Below are positions 20,686 to 32,294 of a stretch of DNA of 64,000 nucleotides, in pieces. Position 1 is the first letter of the stretch. Every line of letters begins with the position of its first letter. A program made the position numbers and the translations under genes. Source of the DNA: Anodontia alba (lineage: Eukaryota > Mollusca > Bivalvia > Lucinida > Lucinidae). Under the pieces are notes generated by a model. That model ran no database searches, was not told the origin of the DNA, and saw only the letters and a list, made by a program, of their open reading frames with translations. The stretch spans positions 125,867,303-125,931,302 of the forward strand of contig OZ024824.1 of the NCBI GenBank assembly GCA_964016985.1, given 5' to 3'.

Positions 20686-21089
20686 CAAGACCTCTGAATA
20701 TGTATCAAATTGTAAGTAAATCATTCACAATAAATAATTTCTTTCCTTTTTTTTAATGCATTCACGCAGGAGGTACGTATAATTAGCATGAATATTTGGT
20801 AAACTTATTTTCCTTATTATTTTATAGTTCTGTTACGTCATTAGCATGACTCAGATAATGTTTCAGCCTCAGCACTGTGAAGTCTATCACAGAATAACTT
20901 TCAAGTACCTGGAATTGTCTTTTATGTTCTAGAAAAAGTACAGAAATGCTTTTTTTTTCTTTTCTTTTTTTTTTTTTTACTTTTGCTTTATTTCGAGAGA
21001 TTTGAGTTAAAACTCCATTGGTTGTGTTTTTTTTTTTTTGTTGTTTTTTTTAACTATTGTATAATATCTGCATCAAGCACATTTCTCTC

Positions 21090-21659
21090 CATACTTTGGC
21101 ACATGGATGCTGAAAGATTTTGCCAAGGTAGACAATTTTTGCAAAAAGAAAGTTGTCTCCCTAGTATTTGAAGCTTTCAGAAATTTGGGCTACTTGTACA
21201 GGAAAAAATTTGGCTCTCTGAGGAGCAAACTCTTTTCTTCAAGAGCAGCCCCAAAGAGAAGGACTTTAAATATTTTCATAACAGTTACCATATTTGACCT
21301 ATTTACCACACATACCCCTATAAGCGCACAGTCAAGCAATTCCATAGTCTTTATTGCAGCTGGTGTACTTTTTGTCTGCTTGTTTATAAATGCATATGTT
21401 GTGGGTACCCATTTGAATTGCATCAACTTGTTGATGCAATTCAAATGAGTACCCACAACATATGTTTTTATAAAGAAAGTCAGAAAAAAACAAAACAAAA
21501 AAAAAAGCAAAAACATTGCATAAACACCATTAGCAAGTCATTAGCTGATCTTGTTTTGAAATCGTATTTTTAGTAGATGGATGCATATTTTATTACAAGT
21601 TTTATCAGTAGTTTTGAAAAACATAAGTGCACAGTGCGGTAATTAGTTCGAATACTGTA
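21090..21659 (+). repeat. Family K relic followed by family H MITE
   Basis: 21090-21270 keeps GTAGACAATTTTTGC and GAGGAGCAAACTCTTTTCTT. H spans 21286-21659: TACCATATTTGACCTATTTA to GGTAATTAGTTCGAATACTGTA, with central foldback GTTGTGGGTACCCATTTGAA around AACTTGTT. Confidence 0.7.
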
Positions 21660-21819
21660 TTTCCCTTGAAAGTGTAAAACAGTGTCTATTAAAATTTTGT
21701 TACCATGCGAGCTAATCACAAGAGCTGTAACCAGTAATTTGTTGTATGTTGTCTTGCATGGTTAGTCTCCCTTGATGGTAGTTCACCTGGCATGCTGATA
21801 TCTTGAAATGAGATTTTTA

Positions 21820-22032
21820 TACTTCCAATGCTGGGTACAATTTCAGCAGAGGACATTCTGAAAATATTTTTCTGATTTTTTTTTCCTAGTTGATAGGGTT
21901 TGACACTTCATGCAAATTGTCTCCTGTGGGGTCAGTGTGTTTGAAGCGTCAGATCCTAGTTTCTGGGAAAAATAAGAAAAATATCGTCAGTTTGTCATCT
22001 GCTAAATTTGCCCAAACCATGGTAAGTGTTAA
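21820..22032 (+). repeat. Family B MITE
   Basis: CCAATGCTGGGTACAATTTC and CCATGGTAAGTGTTAA ends, with GGTTTGACACTTCATGCAAA in the left arm. (TA)n at 22094-22107 lies downstream. Confidence 0.65.
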
Positions 22033-22434
22033 AACTGAACACTTTTTTTTTTCTTTCTGGAAGAAATTTTGCTGTTTGACTGGCTCAGGGTGATATATAT
22101 ATATATATCCTGGCTTTTAAAAATAGGGGTATGTTACTTTACACTTGTCCATATAGCAGTTGTCCATCCTTTCATTCTGTAACTGTGTCAAGAGTTTTTT
22201 GTCAACAATTGAAGCCAAGAATTTCAATCTTAGTTTGCAAGTAAAGCATTACAAGTCCTTCACTGTGGTAGGAAATTTGGCTGCAGGGATGTAGACTACT
22301 GAGACAGAACTCTTTTGACAGTTCTAGTTTGGATTACCCTAACTGAGTAAAATGGTTCAAGATTTATTTGCTCAATTGCACAAAAGTTCAGGAGGAGCTG
22401 TTACACTAGCATGTCTTCCTGAAGTATTTGGACA

Positions 22435-22701
22435 GACAGCTAATTCATTAGTAGCAGATGACATTTTGATTCTTTTTTCAGTGTGTATGTGTTTTTTTTT
22501 TTCGGTTGGGGAGGGGGGGGGGGGGGGGAAGGGGGGGGGGTGTGGTTTGGTGGTTTTTTGGTGTTTTTCAGAGAAAATTAGGCTTGATATTTCATGTGAA
22601 TCATGGGAGTGCTGTCCTATTTTCTCTAAAAAAATGATAATAACAATAAAAGCATTTAGAATGTCGCCTGCAACAATTTTGCTTAGCACTTTAAGGCTTA
22701 A
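22435..22701 (+). repeat. Family C MITE with a long G run
   Basis: AGTAGCAGATGACATTTTGA to GCTTAGCACTTTAAGGCTTAA. A near-continuous G tract at about 22507-22541 interrupts the left arm and could form a quadruplex. Confidence 0.65.
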
Positions 22702-22847
22702 CCCATGAGATTTCACTCCTATAGCATATTCCAGTGTCCATGGCATGTAAGCAGAATGAGAAGAGAACGAATATAAATATTTAAAAACCAAATTTTGTTA
22801 GTCCATAAGAAATACACAGCATACAATTTGTATTTAGAATTAATACA

Positions 22848-23061
22848 TTAACCGTTGTCATGCTGAATATATTAAGATGCCACACCCACTTCTAACTGTC
22901 AGCCAATCAGTTTGCTTTATCAAGTTTGGCGATACAAGTTTACATACTAAATGACAAACGGTATAGATCCAGATCAGTTGGCTTCTGAAGAAGCCAACTG
23001 ATCTAGATCTACACTGTTTGAAAAGGCAGGGCACATCAAGGTTCAGCAGGATCAAGGTTAG
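22848..23061 (+). repeat. Family D MITE
   Basis: TTAACCGTTGTCATGCTGAA to GGTTCAGCAGGATCAAGGTTA. Centre GGCTTCTGAAGAAGCC. Confidence 0.8.
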
Positions 23062-23134
23062 TACCTATATCCAAAGAAAATAAAAATAATTAATAAGAGA
23101 TGCTTGATAACGAGGCTTGTTGTTGTTGTTATTA

Positions 23135-23335
23135 TAGGGTAGGGTAGGGTCGGGTTGAGTCGGGTAGGGTAGGATAGGATAGGTTAGGGTAGTAGGGTAG
23201 ATAAGTAGGTAATGAGATTTGTCAAGCATATTGTCTCCTTAGGAGACAATTTGCATGAAATGTCAAAGCCTGTTTTCTGAAAAAAATAAGGAAAAGATTC
23301 CAGCATGCTATCTGTTTAAATTATCTTCTGCATGC
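23135..23335 (+). repeat. GGGTA microsatellite and truncated family B MITE
   Basis: About 75 bp of GGGTA/GGATA repeats ending near 23210 is joined to the right half of family B (CTCCTTAGGAGACAATTTGC). The repeats appear to replace the left B arm. Confidence 0.65.
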
Positions 23336-23457
23336 TACATGTCCTTACGGTTTTCACATGCCACAAAATCCTCTTCCACTTGGTGGCTTAGTCGGATGAA
23401 CAGGAGATCATGAGTGCAATCCCTTCCAGGTCCAGCAACATTTTTTAATGGAGAGTA

Positions 23458-23810
23458 CCGTATTCGACCTAATTACCGCACTGTGAGCTTAGGTTTTTCC
23501 AAAAAAAAAAAAAAAAAAAAACTAGGAAAAGCTTTGGTAAAATGTGTACCTACCTATAATAACCTTACACTTTAAAAAAATCAATGAACGACTTTATGTG
23601 TTTTTTATCTTTGTGATTTTCTTTATAAAGGCATATGTTGTGGGTACCCATTTGAATTGCATCGACTTGTCGATGCAATTCAAATGAGTACCCACAACAT
23701 ATGCCTTTATAAAGAAGTAGACATAAAGTACACTGGCTGTAATCTGAAGACTATGGAATTGCTTGACTGTGCGCTTATAGGAGTATGTGCGGTAATTAGG
23801 TCGAATATTG
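23458..23810 (+). repeat. Family H TA MITE inside a SINE
   Basis: CCGTATTCGACCTAATTACC on the left and GGTAATTAGGTCGAATATTG on the right are flanked by TA (23456-23457, 23811-23812). The centre is an almost perfect palindrome from AAAGGCATATGTTGTGGGTA around ATCGACTTGTCGAT. Confidence 0.85.
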
Positions 23811-23982
23811 TAATCATGAAATATTTTCTTCAGTCATTCTCTCTCTTTGGCCGATTCAAGAAGGGCAGTTGTCAGTAAATCTGGCAAAAGAATGTGCACA
23901 AGTACTGGTTAACTGCTTAGAGGACTAAGCCTGCCAAGGAATAGTGTGGATAAGTAAACTGACCAGCAGGACATGACCTTAA

Positions 23983-24214
23983 CCCTTAAAGCGCCAATCA
24001 CAACAATTGTCGTCTGCTTTGTCTTCTGCCGGTCACTTTAAAAGTCATTGTTGCAAACAGTGTGAACCCAGATCAGACTTTAGGAGTAGTCTGATCTGGG
24101 TCCACACTGTTTGCCTGTATGCAAAATGTAAGTTTGAAAAGTTTGCAAGAAGATGCAGCAGACGACATAAGCAGACGACATTTTCAGTTGCAGATTTTCT
24201 TGGCGCTTTAAGAG
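23983..24214 (+). repeat. Family P TTAA MITE inside a SINE
   Basis: CCCTTAAAGCGCCAATCACA to CTTGGCGCTTTAAGAG, flanked by TTAA at 23979-23982 and 24215-24218. The centre pairs GAACCCAGATCAGACT with AGTCTGATCTGGGTCC. Subterminal GTCGTCTGC/GCAGACGAC resembles families B and C. Confidence 0.85.
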
Positions 24215-24290
24215 TTAACAGTATTGACTGGAATGTTAAACTCCTAACTGACCAAACCAACCAAACTTCCCCTTGGTGCAGCCCAGAGGC

Positions 24291-24499
24291 TCCCTAGTCC
24301 TGCTGAACCCAGATATACCCTGCCTTTGCAAACAGTGTAGATCCAGATCAGTTGGCTTCTGAAGAAGCCAACTGATCTAGATCTGCACTGTTTGTTAATT
24401 AAAATGCGAATTTGTATCAACAACGGATCAAGTAATATGATTGGATGAAAATTAGAAGTGGGCGTGGCGTCTTAATTTATTCAGCATGACTAGGGTTAA
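24291..24499 (+). repeat. Family D MITE, left TTAA lost
   Basis: CCCTAGTCCTGCTGAACCCA to GACTAGGGTTAA. The left flank reads CTCCCTAG instead of TTAA. 24500-24880 shows no recognised feature. Confidence 0.75.
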
Positions 24500-24879
24500 T
24501 GTAGAATGATAAGCCTCTAGTGCAGCCCATATAATGATTTTGTTTAAAAGATTTAGCTTTGTTTAAATATCTTCAGCAAGGGATTGGAATTTTTGCAATA
24601 AGTTTTGTATATATCCGCAAAATCTTCCTTTCTGAAGATTGATTGGTACTTGAAGCAAATATAAACAGGTTGTCTGGTTGTTGGCATGTTTGTCACTGAA
24701 GGGGAAAATGAAATTAAATTTTTATGTGAAAGATACACAAGAGGTGCTGAATAAACAGTCTGTTGGATGTTGTTAATGCATCAAAAGAAACTGTATTTTA
24801 GGAAACTGGATGTTGTTAATAACTTCAGCTGTTCTTAGATTGCAAATAAGGCAGATTTATGTAATTTAATCATATCTCA

Positions 24880-25390
24880 AGATAAGAGGGGTATCCAGAT
24901 AGTATCCTTATATCTCCACCAAAACATGTGTTGTAGGTATTCATTAGAAGTGCCTCGGTGAGGTGCTTTGAATGAGTATACCGAGGCACTTCTAATGAGT
25001 ACTTACAACACATGTATTAGTGGAGAAATAAGAAAAATATCAATATTTTTGGGTTGAAAATAAATCTTATCTAGAGCTATGATTTAATGCTTTTCTTGTC
25101 ATAATGAATCAAGAAATTGGAGAGGATGTTGTTTCCAATACTTTCAGTGCAAAATTAATGAAAATGCACCAATTATTTCTTATTGTAAGCTTAGCTCCTG
25201 ATAAAGGACTTTTTTCCAACCAAAAAGTACTGACATTTTTCTTATTTCTTCACAAAAACATATGTTGCAGGTACTCATTATAAGTGCCTCAGCAAGGCAC
25301 TTCTAATGAGTACCCACAACATATGTGTTTGTGAAGAAATAAGAAAAATATTTACTTGATACCCGCTCTTGTCTGGAACCGTGCTTGAGG
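24880..25390 (+). repeat. Two family A foldbacks
   Basis: 24890-25045 (AAACATGTGTTGTAGGTA and complement) and 25220-25385 (ACATATGTTGCAGGTACTCA and complement). Both carry GAAATAAGAAAAATAT and end in the GATACCCGCTCTTGTCTGG type of flank. Confidence 0.7.
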
Positions 25391-25639
25391 AAAGGATTCC
25401 AGGGACAGACATACCTTTGAGATTTAATGTCAGAATTCTTTTGCCTTGTACTCAGCAGCATGGCTAAAACATTTGTATTTGTTTCTATTCATCTATTTTG
25501 ATGCAGATCCTTCTTCCTTTCCAATTTTTCCTTTTTTCATTCATTTCCCAGTTCTATTCTAAGTAGATTCTAAGGACAGTTTGATTTGGACAAAACTTGC
25601 AGGGTAAATTAGACTGTAAAAGGACTTGATGTGTCTTTA

Positions 25640-26110
25640 ATGCTTAGCCTGCTGGGTAAAAATTCAGCAGACAACATTTTGAAATATTTTTAGTGTTTTT
25701 TTTTTTTCCAGAAAACAGGCTTTGATAAGTCATGCTTAGGAGACAATTTGCATGAAATATCAAAGCCTTTTTTCTGGTAAAAATAAGAAAAATATTATAC
25801 ATCATCTGCTGAATTTGCCCAGAACATGGGAACAATTAAATTCTTTACGGTAAATGTCCTAAAATTTTTAACTCCAAACGGTCTGACAAAACGGCATATG
25901 CAAACAGTGTAGACCCAGATCAGATTGCTCCTTAATCCATAGACGACAAAAAATCCATAAAAATCCATAAAAAATCCATAGACGACAAAAAAGCATGCAA
26001 AATTACCCAGCATGCAAAAAGTTATACTATTTCTCATTTTCCTAGAAAATAGGGCATGAAATTCCATGCAGATTGTCTGTGGAGAAAGTGCCCATGAAAT
26101 ACCAAATTAT
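25640..26110 (+). repeat. Family B copies and relics
   Basis: 25645-25830 is a B MITE (CCTGCTGGGTAAAAATTCAG to CCCAGAACATGGGAAC). 25935-26110 has repeated AAATCCATA words and another B left arm. A G-rich tract (26165-26190) follows; 26200-26360 is unclassified. Confidence 0.6.
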
Positions 26111-26361
26111 ATTATACCCTGTTTATAGGTTGTGTGTGTGTGGTATGAGGGTGAGGGCAGTGTTGGGGGGGGGGGGGGGAGGGGGGTGAGTGTTTTCACA
26201 TTTGTCTGGCTATCAGTCCGTCTGTTACAGTTTGGTCCTAAAGGGGGTATCTAATAAAAACACTGCTTATTGGCAATTTCTTGTTGTCTCTGGTAGAAAA
26301 AGGGAAAAGCGAAAAAAATATCTATTTGTCATTCACTTGTTACACCATCCAAATTATTATT

Positions 26362-28325
26362 AATCCCCCGCCGCGAAGCGGATGAGGGATTACAGAAATG
26401 GCCTTCGTCTGTCCATCCGTCTGTCCTTCCGCAACACTTTCTTGTCCGCTCCGTATCTCCTGAACCCTTTGAAAGATTTTCATTAAACTTTGGTCAAATG
26501 TTCGCCTCAGTGAGTCGATGTGCAAAACCCATAAGTCAACCATGCCAACTCAAGGTCAAGGTCATGGGTTTGAGCCTTGAATTTCGTGTCTGCTCCATAT
26601 CTCCTAAACCCCTGGAAGGATTTTCTTTAAGCTTTGGTCACATATTTGCCTCAGTGAGACAATGTGCAGAACCTGTAAGTCAACCATGCCAACTCAAGGT
26701 CAGGGTCACAGGTCAAGGTCATGGGTTTGAGCCTTGAATTTTGTGTCTGCTCCATATCTCCTATACCCCTGGAAGGATTTTCTTTAAGCTTTGGTCATAT
26801 GTTTACCTCAGTGAGACAATGTGCAGAACCCATAAGTCAACCATGCCAACTCAAGGTCAAGGTCAAGGTCATGGGTTTGAGCCTTGAATTTCGTGTCCGC
26901 TCCATATCTCCTATACCCCTGGAAGGATTTTCTTTAAACTTTGCTCATATGTTTGCCTCAGTAAGACAATGTGCAGAACTCATAACTCAACCATGCCGAC
27001 ACAAGGTCAAGGTCACAGTTCAAGGTCACAGGTTTGAGCCTTGAATTTCGTGTCCGCTCCATATCTCATATACCAGTGGAAGGATTTTCTTTAAACTTTG
27101 GTCAAATGTTCACCTTAGTGAGACGATGTGCAGAATCAAAAACTCAACCATGCCGACTCAAGGTCAAGGTCAAGGTCATGGGTTTGAGCCTTGAATTTCG
27201 TGTCCGCTCTGTATCTCTTTTACCCCTGGGAGGATTTTCTCTAAACTTTGGTCAAATGTTAACCTGTGACGATGTGCAGAACCCATAACTCAGCCATGGG
27301 GACTCAAGGACAAGGTCACAGTTCAAGGTCGCGAGTTTGAGCCCTGAATTTCTTGTCCACTCGATATCTCCTTTACCCGTGGAAGGATATTCTTTTAATT
27401 TTGGTCAAATTTTTGCCTCAGTGAAATGATGTGCAGAACCTATAGCTCAACCATGCAGACTCACAAGGTCACGGTTCAAGGTCATGGGTTTGAGCCTTGA
27501 ATTTTGTGTCCACTCTGTATTTCCTTTACCTCTGGGAGGATTTTCTCTAAACTTTGGTTGAATATTCACCTCAGTGGGACAATGTGTAGAACCCATAACT
27601 CAGCCCTGCGGACTTGAGGTCAGTGTCACAGTTGAAGGTCACGAGTTTGAGCCTTGAATTTTGTGTCGGCTCCATATCTCCTTTACCCCTGGAAGGATTT
27701 TCTTTAAACTTTGATCAAATGTTTGCCTCAGTGAGATGATGTGCAGAACCCATAACTCAGCTATGCTGACTCAAGGTCACAATTGAAGGTCACCAGTTTG
27801 AGCCTTGAATTTTGAGGCCGCTCCACTGACATTCAGACTGTCTTGTTAAATTTGGGTCAAATGTTTGCCTTAGTGAGATGATGTGTAGAACCCTATAACT
27901 CAACGATGTAGACTCAAGGTCAATGTCACAATTGAAGGTCATTTAATCTCTTTCTTATTCACTCCATCTCCTGAACCCATTGAAAGATGTTTATGAAACT
28001 TACGTCAAATGTTTGCCTTAGTGAGGCGATGTGCAGAACCCATAACTCAAGCATGCTGACTCAAGGTCAAGGTCACAGTTAAGGTCACGAGTTTGAGCCT
28101 TGAATTTCATGTTCACTTCATATCTCCAGTATCTCCTGAAAGATATTTATTAAATTTGGGTCAAATGTTCACCTTAATGAGATGATATGCAGAACTCATA
28201 ACTCAACAATGCAGACTCAAGGTCAAGGGCACAATTGAAGGCCACCAGTTTTAGCCTTGAATTTTGAGGCCGCTCCATTTGCATTCTGTGGCGGGGGTTA
28301 TAGCTGTCCTTCAGACTGCCTTGTC
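26362..28325 (+). repeat. Q-type tandem array, about 12 units of 150-160 bp
   Basis: It opens AATCCCCCGCCGCGAAGCGG and ends GTGGCGGGGGTTATAGC. Units share GTCCGCTCCATATCTCCT, GGAAGGATTTTCTTTAAACT, GTGAGACGATGTGCAGAACC and one to three TCAAGGTCA words. The + strand frames that run through it are repeat shadows, not genes. Confidence 0.85.
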
Positions 28326-28379
28326 CTAATGGTGCCAAGAACAACAGCAGCTGATGTCATTCTGAAGTTGCTGTTGTTG

Positions 28380-28620
28380 TTTTTTCAGAGAAAATAAGGC
28401 TTGCATTTTAAGCGGATAACCCATTGGTCTGGAGACCTCTAAAAGGGTAATTGGCAAACAGTGCAGGAAATTTTCTTATTTGATCATGAAATTGTATATT
28501 GTGTGTACTCAATAGAATTGCCTCATGGAGGTGATTCTAATGAGTACACTTAACATACATTTTTTGTGTAAAAGATCAAGAAGACCTCCCTAAAGTATCG
28601 CCATTTGCTTCCTGACCTGG
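28380..28620 (+). repeat. C, E and A relics
   Basis: 28385-28410 C arm (GAAAATAAGGCTTGCATTTT), 28415-28465 E fragment (GGTCTGGAGACCTCTAAAAG), 28490-28570 A-type foldback (GAATTGCCTCATGGAGGTGA). Confidence 0.5.
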
Positions 28621-28721
28621 CACCACTATAAACATTCAGTAGCTGGAACTACCAGTGTCTTGAACAATTTTCCGTGGTCCTAAAGGTGTTCGAGTCATTG
28701 AGGTTTGACTGTATATACACA

Positions 28722-29054
28722 CAGTTGACTCTCGCTATCTTGAACTCGCTTATCTCGAATAGCCGCTTATCTCGAAGTGAAAATCTTGTCCCTGCTTAAA
28801 CATGAAAATCTAACAACAGGTAAAAAAATATTGTGGAAAAGAGGAGAAATTGCTCCTAAGGAGCAATTTCTCCTCTTTTCCACAATATTTTCAATATATC
28901 TCTAACTTCAAGAGTCCAATTACACATATATTTGTTAAATGTGGTTAATCGAATTAGTTTTTCCTCCAATTCTGCAAATCTGTTATGTCGAAGTACGGAT
29001 ATCTCGAAGTATTTCAGAGAGTCCCTTGGAATTCGAGATAACGAGAGTTGACTG
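28722..29054 (+). repeat. Family G pogo-like MITE
   Basis: CAGTTGACTCTCGCTATCTT to ACGAGAGTTGACTG, with TA on the right. The centre is AAGAGGAGAAATTGCTCC and complement. Confidence 0.8.
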
Positions 29055-29149
29055 TATTTCTTTGATATGTTGGATACTATGCCACACACCCAGAATGAAT
29101 TTCAACCCTATGACATCACAGTATATCACCTTTACTTCTCTCTTTATGA

Positions 29150-29335
29150 ACATATTCAGCAGATGACAAATTTCTTACTTTTTCCCAGAAGAGAGGCTTT
29201 GATGTTTCCTGCAAATTATCTCCTAAGGAGACACTTTGCATGAAATGTCAAAGCTTATTTTCTGGTCAAAATAAGAAAAAATATTTAAAAATGTTGTCTG
29301 CTGAAATTTTACCCAGCATGCTAGGTGTTAAGATA
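29150..29335 (+). repeat. Family B MITE
   Basis: ATTCAGCAGATGACAAATTT to CCCAGCATGCTAGGTGTTAA, centre ATCTCCTAAGGAGACA. Confidence 0.7.
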
Positions 29336-29504
29336 ACCTACCTGAAAATGTTGCAGTAGAGCCGAGAGTGTTAACCACTGAACAATGATTAACTCCTGAG
29401 GCTTACCGCTAGGTACAACAGTTCATGTTAAGTTGTTTTACCATATGTGCAGCACTAAAATCAATAACAATTCAAGGAGAAATAAGAAAATAGTAGTGCT
29501 TTTT

Positions 29505-30150
29505 ATACCCCAGCCACACTATAGTGGTGGGGTATATTGTTTTCCCCTTCGAGAGTCAGTTTATCCATCCAGCTGTCCATCCGTCTATCCATCCATCAGC
29601 ACTTGGTTTCCACTCTCTAACTTGAATAATGTTTGATTGATTTTATTCAAATTTTGCGGATGCATGTATATCAGGGATGAGTGGTTTGGGATTGTTAATG
29701 GTAAAATTTCATAAATTTTTGACAGAGTTATCTGCCTGCCACTCATCCGTATTTTCTTTTCAGGATGATAAATTGAGTAAATATCAATCAGTTTTCACCA
29801 AACTTGGCATATGCATTGATATTGTGGATATTTGGATTGGGATTTTTGACACAGTTATCTACTAGCCACACCCCAGTAAGCATTCTTTATAAATCTATAG
29901 CGGGCCGTTATCGGCCCGTCAGGGTAGCTGACGGGCCGATAACGGCCCGCTATAGATTTATAAAGAATGCTAGCTGGGACATCCGTATTTTTGTTTCAGG
30001 GCAATAATTCTGAGTAAATATCAATCAATTTTTACCAAACTTGGTATGTGCATTAATATTATTGAGACCTGGCTTGGGATTGCTAATGGGCAAATTTTGT
30101 CAGTTTTTGACAAAGTTATCTGCCCACCACACGATAGTGGTGGGGTATTG
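29505..30150 (+). mobile_element. Q-type element with nested foldback
   Basis: TATACCCCAGCCACACTATA and GATAGTGGTGGGGTATTG form the caps. Three units have TTTTCACCAAACTTGGCATA and TTTGACACAGTTATCTGCC. A perfect palindrome (29879-29971) is inserted in the second unit. Confidence 0.7.
29879..29971 (+). repeat. Perfect palindrome, 44 bp arms, 5-base loop
   Basis: Arms start AGCATTCTTTATAAATCTAT and include GCGGGCCGTTATCGGCCCG; the loop is GGTAG. No mismatch was seen over 44 bp. Weaker outer pairing CCCAGTA/TAGCTGGG extends it to about 29872-29978. Confidence 0.9.
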
Positions 30151-30459
30151 TCATTACACGTTTTTTATTGGTTTTTGTCACAACTGCTTTAGCTTTCGGG
30201 CAGTTTTGTCAGTGGCAACAATATTAAGTCTGTGCTTTTAGCTCCATTTCTCGAACACCAAAGCTTCCAGGCTAATGGAACTTCATACGCACATCTGCCA
30301 TGATGAACCCTGCCCATAGTTATCAACCATTATTGACCTTGACCTACTTTTTGCCCTTGGCTGAACAATGATTAGTCTGTGCATTTAGGTCTGTTTCTTT
30401 AAAACCACCAGCAGTAATGCCATAGCCATTCCCTGAACTTCTTATTTCATCCAAAAAGC

Positions 30460-30920
30460 ACTGATATTTTCTTACTTCTCCATGAAAACATATGTTGTTG
30501 GTACTCACTGAGGTGCTTCTAATGAGTACCTACAATATACGTTGGTATATTGTACAACAGTTCATGTTAAGTTGTTTTAAAAGGAGTATCCAGATTTGTT
30601 TTATATAATTACTCAGAGGAATTGTTCAGGAGGAGTATTGGTGATAATTCTGGGATAATTTTTTTTATTTCTCCATAAAAGCGGATGTTGTGGGTACTCA
30701 TGAGAAGTGCCTCACCAAGGTGCTGCTAATGAGTACCCACAACATATGTTTTTTATGGAGATTTGGAGAAAATTATCCCAGAATTAGCACCAAATACTCC
30801 TCCTTAACATTTCCTCTGAGTACTCCACAAAACGTGTTGGTAGTCAATAGAACTGCCTCTCATTTGAAGAAATTCTCATGCATATGGCAATAGACTATTG
30901 GTGGAGAAATAAGAAATACT
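30460..30920 (+). repeat. Family A copies
   Basis: 30465-30550 short copy; 30622-30806 full copy with AGGAGGAGTATTGGTGATAA and TACTCCTCCTTAA ends; 30820-30920 relic. Confidence 0.65.
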
Positions 30921-31449
30921 TTCTGGTTGAAAAAACAACAACAACAAACACAGCAAAACAACAAAAAAAAAAAAAAAAAAAAAAAAAAAAACACATTTTA
31001 GCTGGAGCTAGGTCTCATGGAGCAATTAACAAATTAGCAAGAAAAGGCTTCTGAAGACTATAAATAAATCAACAAAAGAAACTTCATGTCAGGTAAGAAT
31101 CTTGAAAAACTCTTACAAGTCTCCACATAAAAAGGGCATTCAGAAGATATTTTTTTTTACCCTTTCAATAGAACATATGTTGTAAGAAATTACAATTACC
31201 TAACTCATTACTTCTGCACCAAAACAAACACAGGCTGCATAGTAGAATTCCCTAACTTTGACAAGTGAATAAGTATACAAACCATATGATTTGATGTACT
31301 ACTACAACTACTACTACTATGAATAATAAAATAATAATAATAAAAATAATTAATAACATGGTCCTCAAGCACTGAACTGCTGAGGTATACCAAGAAAGGA
31401 AGGAAGAAAGAAAGACAAAAGAAACTAGAACTGTTTCTGTAACAAAACC
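30921..31449 (+). repeat. Poly-A and AT-rich simple repeats
   Basis: An A run of about 30 at 30962-30990, ACTACTACT and ATAATA repeats at 31300-31350, and GAAAGAAAG near 31400. The minus-strand frames across these are low-complexity. No gene. Confidence 0.5.
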
Positions 31450-32290
31450 ACATGACAAATCTGGCTTTCTTATTTTTGGAGTTATCTCCCTTTTTTATTT
31501 GAAATAGATTTTGTGTCTGCTCTGTAACCCTTTCGAATATTTTGATGATACTTGGTAGAAATGTAGAACAGGACTAGATGAGGTGTCAGGTACAAGAATG
31601 AGAAGAATGACTTTTCTTACTTTAGGGATTATCTCCCTTTATTATATTTGACAGTGATTATGCATTGATTTCGTGTCCGCTCTGTAAGTTGAATACCCTT
31701 TGGAATATTTTTATGATACTTGGTAGAAACGTAGAACAGGATGAGATGACGTGTTGCATACTAGAATGACAGCTCTGGCTTTCTTACTTCTGGAGCTACC
31801 TCCCTTTGTTTTGTTTTTGAAATTGATTTTGTGTCCACTCTGTAACTCAAATACCCTTTGGAATATTTCATGGTATTTGGTTGAAATGTAGAATAGGATG
31901 AGAGGACAAGTCGCGTACAAGAATGATAACTTGGACTTTCTTCATTTTGGCATTATCTCCCTTTGTTATATTTGACAGTGATTATGCATTGATTTTGTGT
32001 CAGCTCTGTAAGTTTAATACTCTTTGGAATATTTTTATGATACTTGTTAGAACTGTAGAACAGGATGAGAGGACTTGTCATGTACAAGAATGACAACTTT
32101 GGCTTTCTTACTTTCGTAGTTACCTCCCCATCTTGTTTGAATTTGATTTTGTGTCTGCTCTGTAACACGAGTACCCTTCTGAATATTTTGATGATACTTG
32201 GTAGAAATGTAGAACAGGGCGAGATGTGTTCGGTACAAGAATGACAACTCTGGTGGGGTTATGGGGGACATTTGTTTTTGTTCTAAAAAA
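31450..32290 (+). repeat. Q-type tandem array, about five units
   Basis: Same unit as 13725-15035 (GATACTTGGTAGAAATGTAG, TTATCTCCCTTTGTT). Ends GGTGGGGTTATGGGGGACA, like the earlier array. Confidence 0.7.
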
Positions 32291-32294
32291 CTTT

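Larger units (their letters stand above)
23370..24271 (+). mobile_element. tRNA-SINE broken by two later insertions
   Basis: The head (TGGTGGCTTAGTCGGATGAA) and B box AGTGCAATCCC at 23375-23455, body at 23811-23982 and tail at 24215-24271 form one SINE once the H element (23458-23810) and P element (23983-24214) are removed with one copy of their TA and TTAA sites. Confidence 0.85.

Noticed and set aside
21190..21516. 108-codon minus-strand frame and overlapping 113-codon + strand frame
   Set aside because: Both cross the palindrome of an H MITE, whose symmetry yields mirrored peptides on both strands.
22372..22791. 139-codon minus-strand frame with poly-proline
   Set aside because: The prolines come from the G run on the other strand and the frame spans a family C MITE.
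23135..23215. Interstitial telomere repeat
   Set aside because: The unit is GGGTA/GGATA, not the TTAGGG expected for molluscan telomeres; treated as a microsatellite.
26498..27288. Series of + strand frames of 79-107 codons repeating similar peptides
   Set aside because: They are shadows of the 150-160 bp tandem units of a non-coding element.
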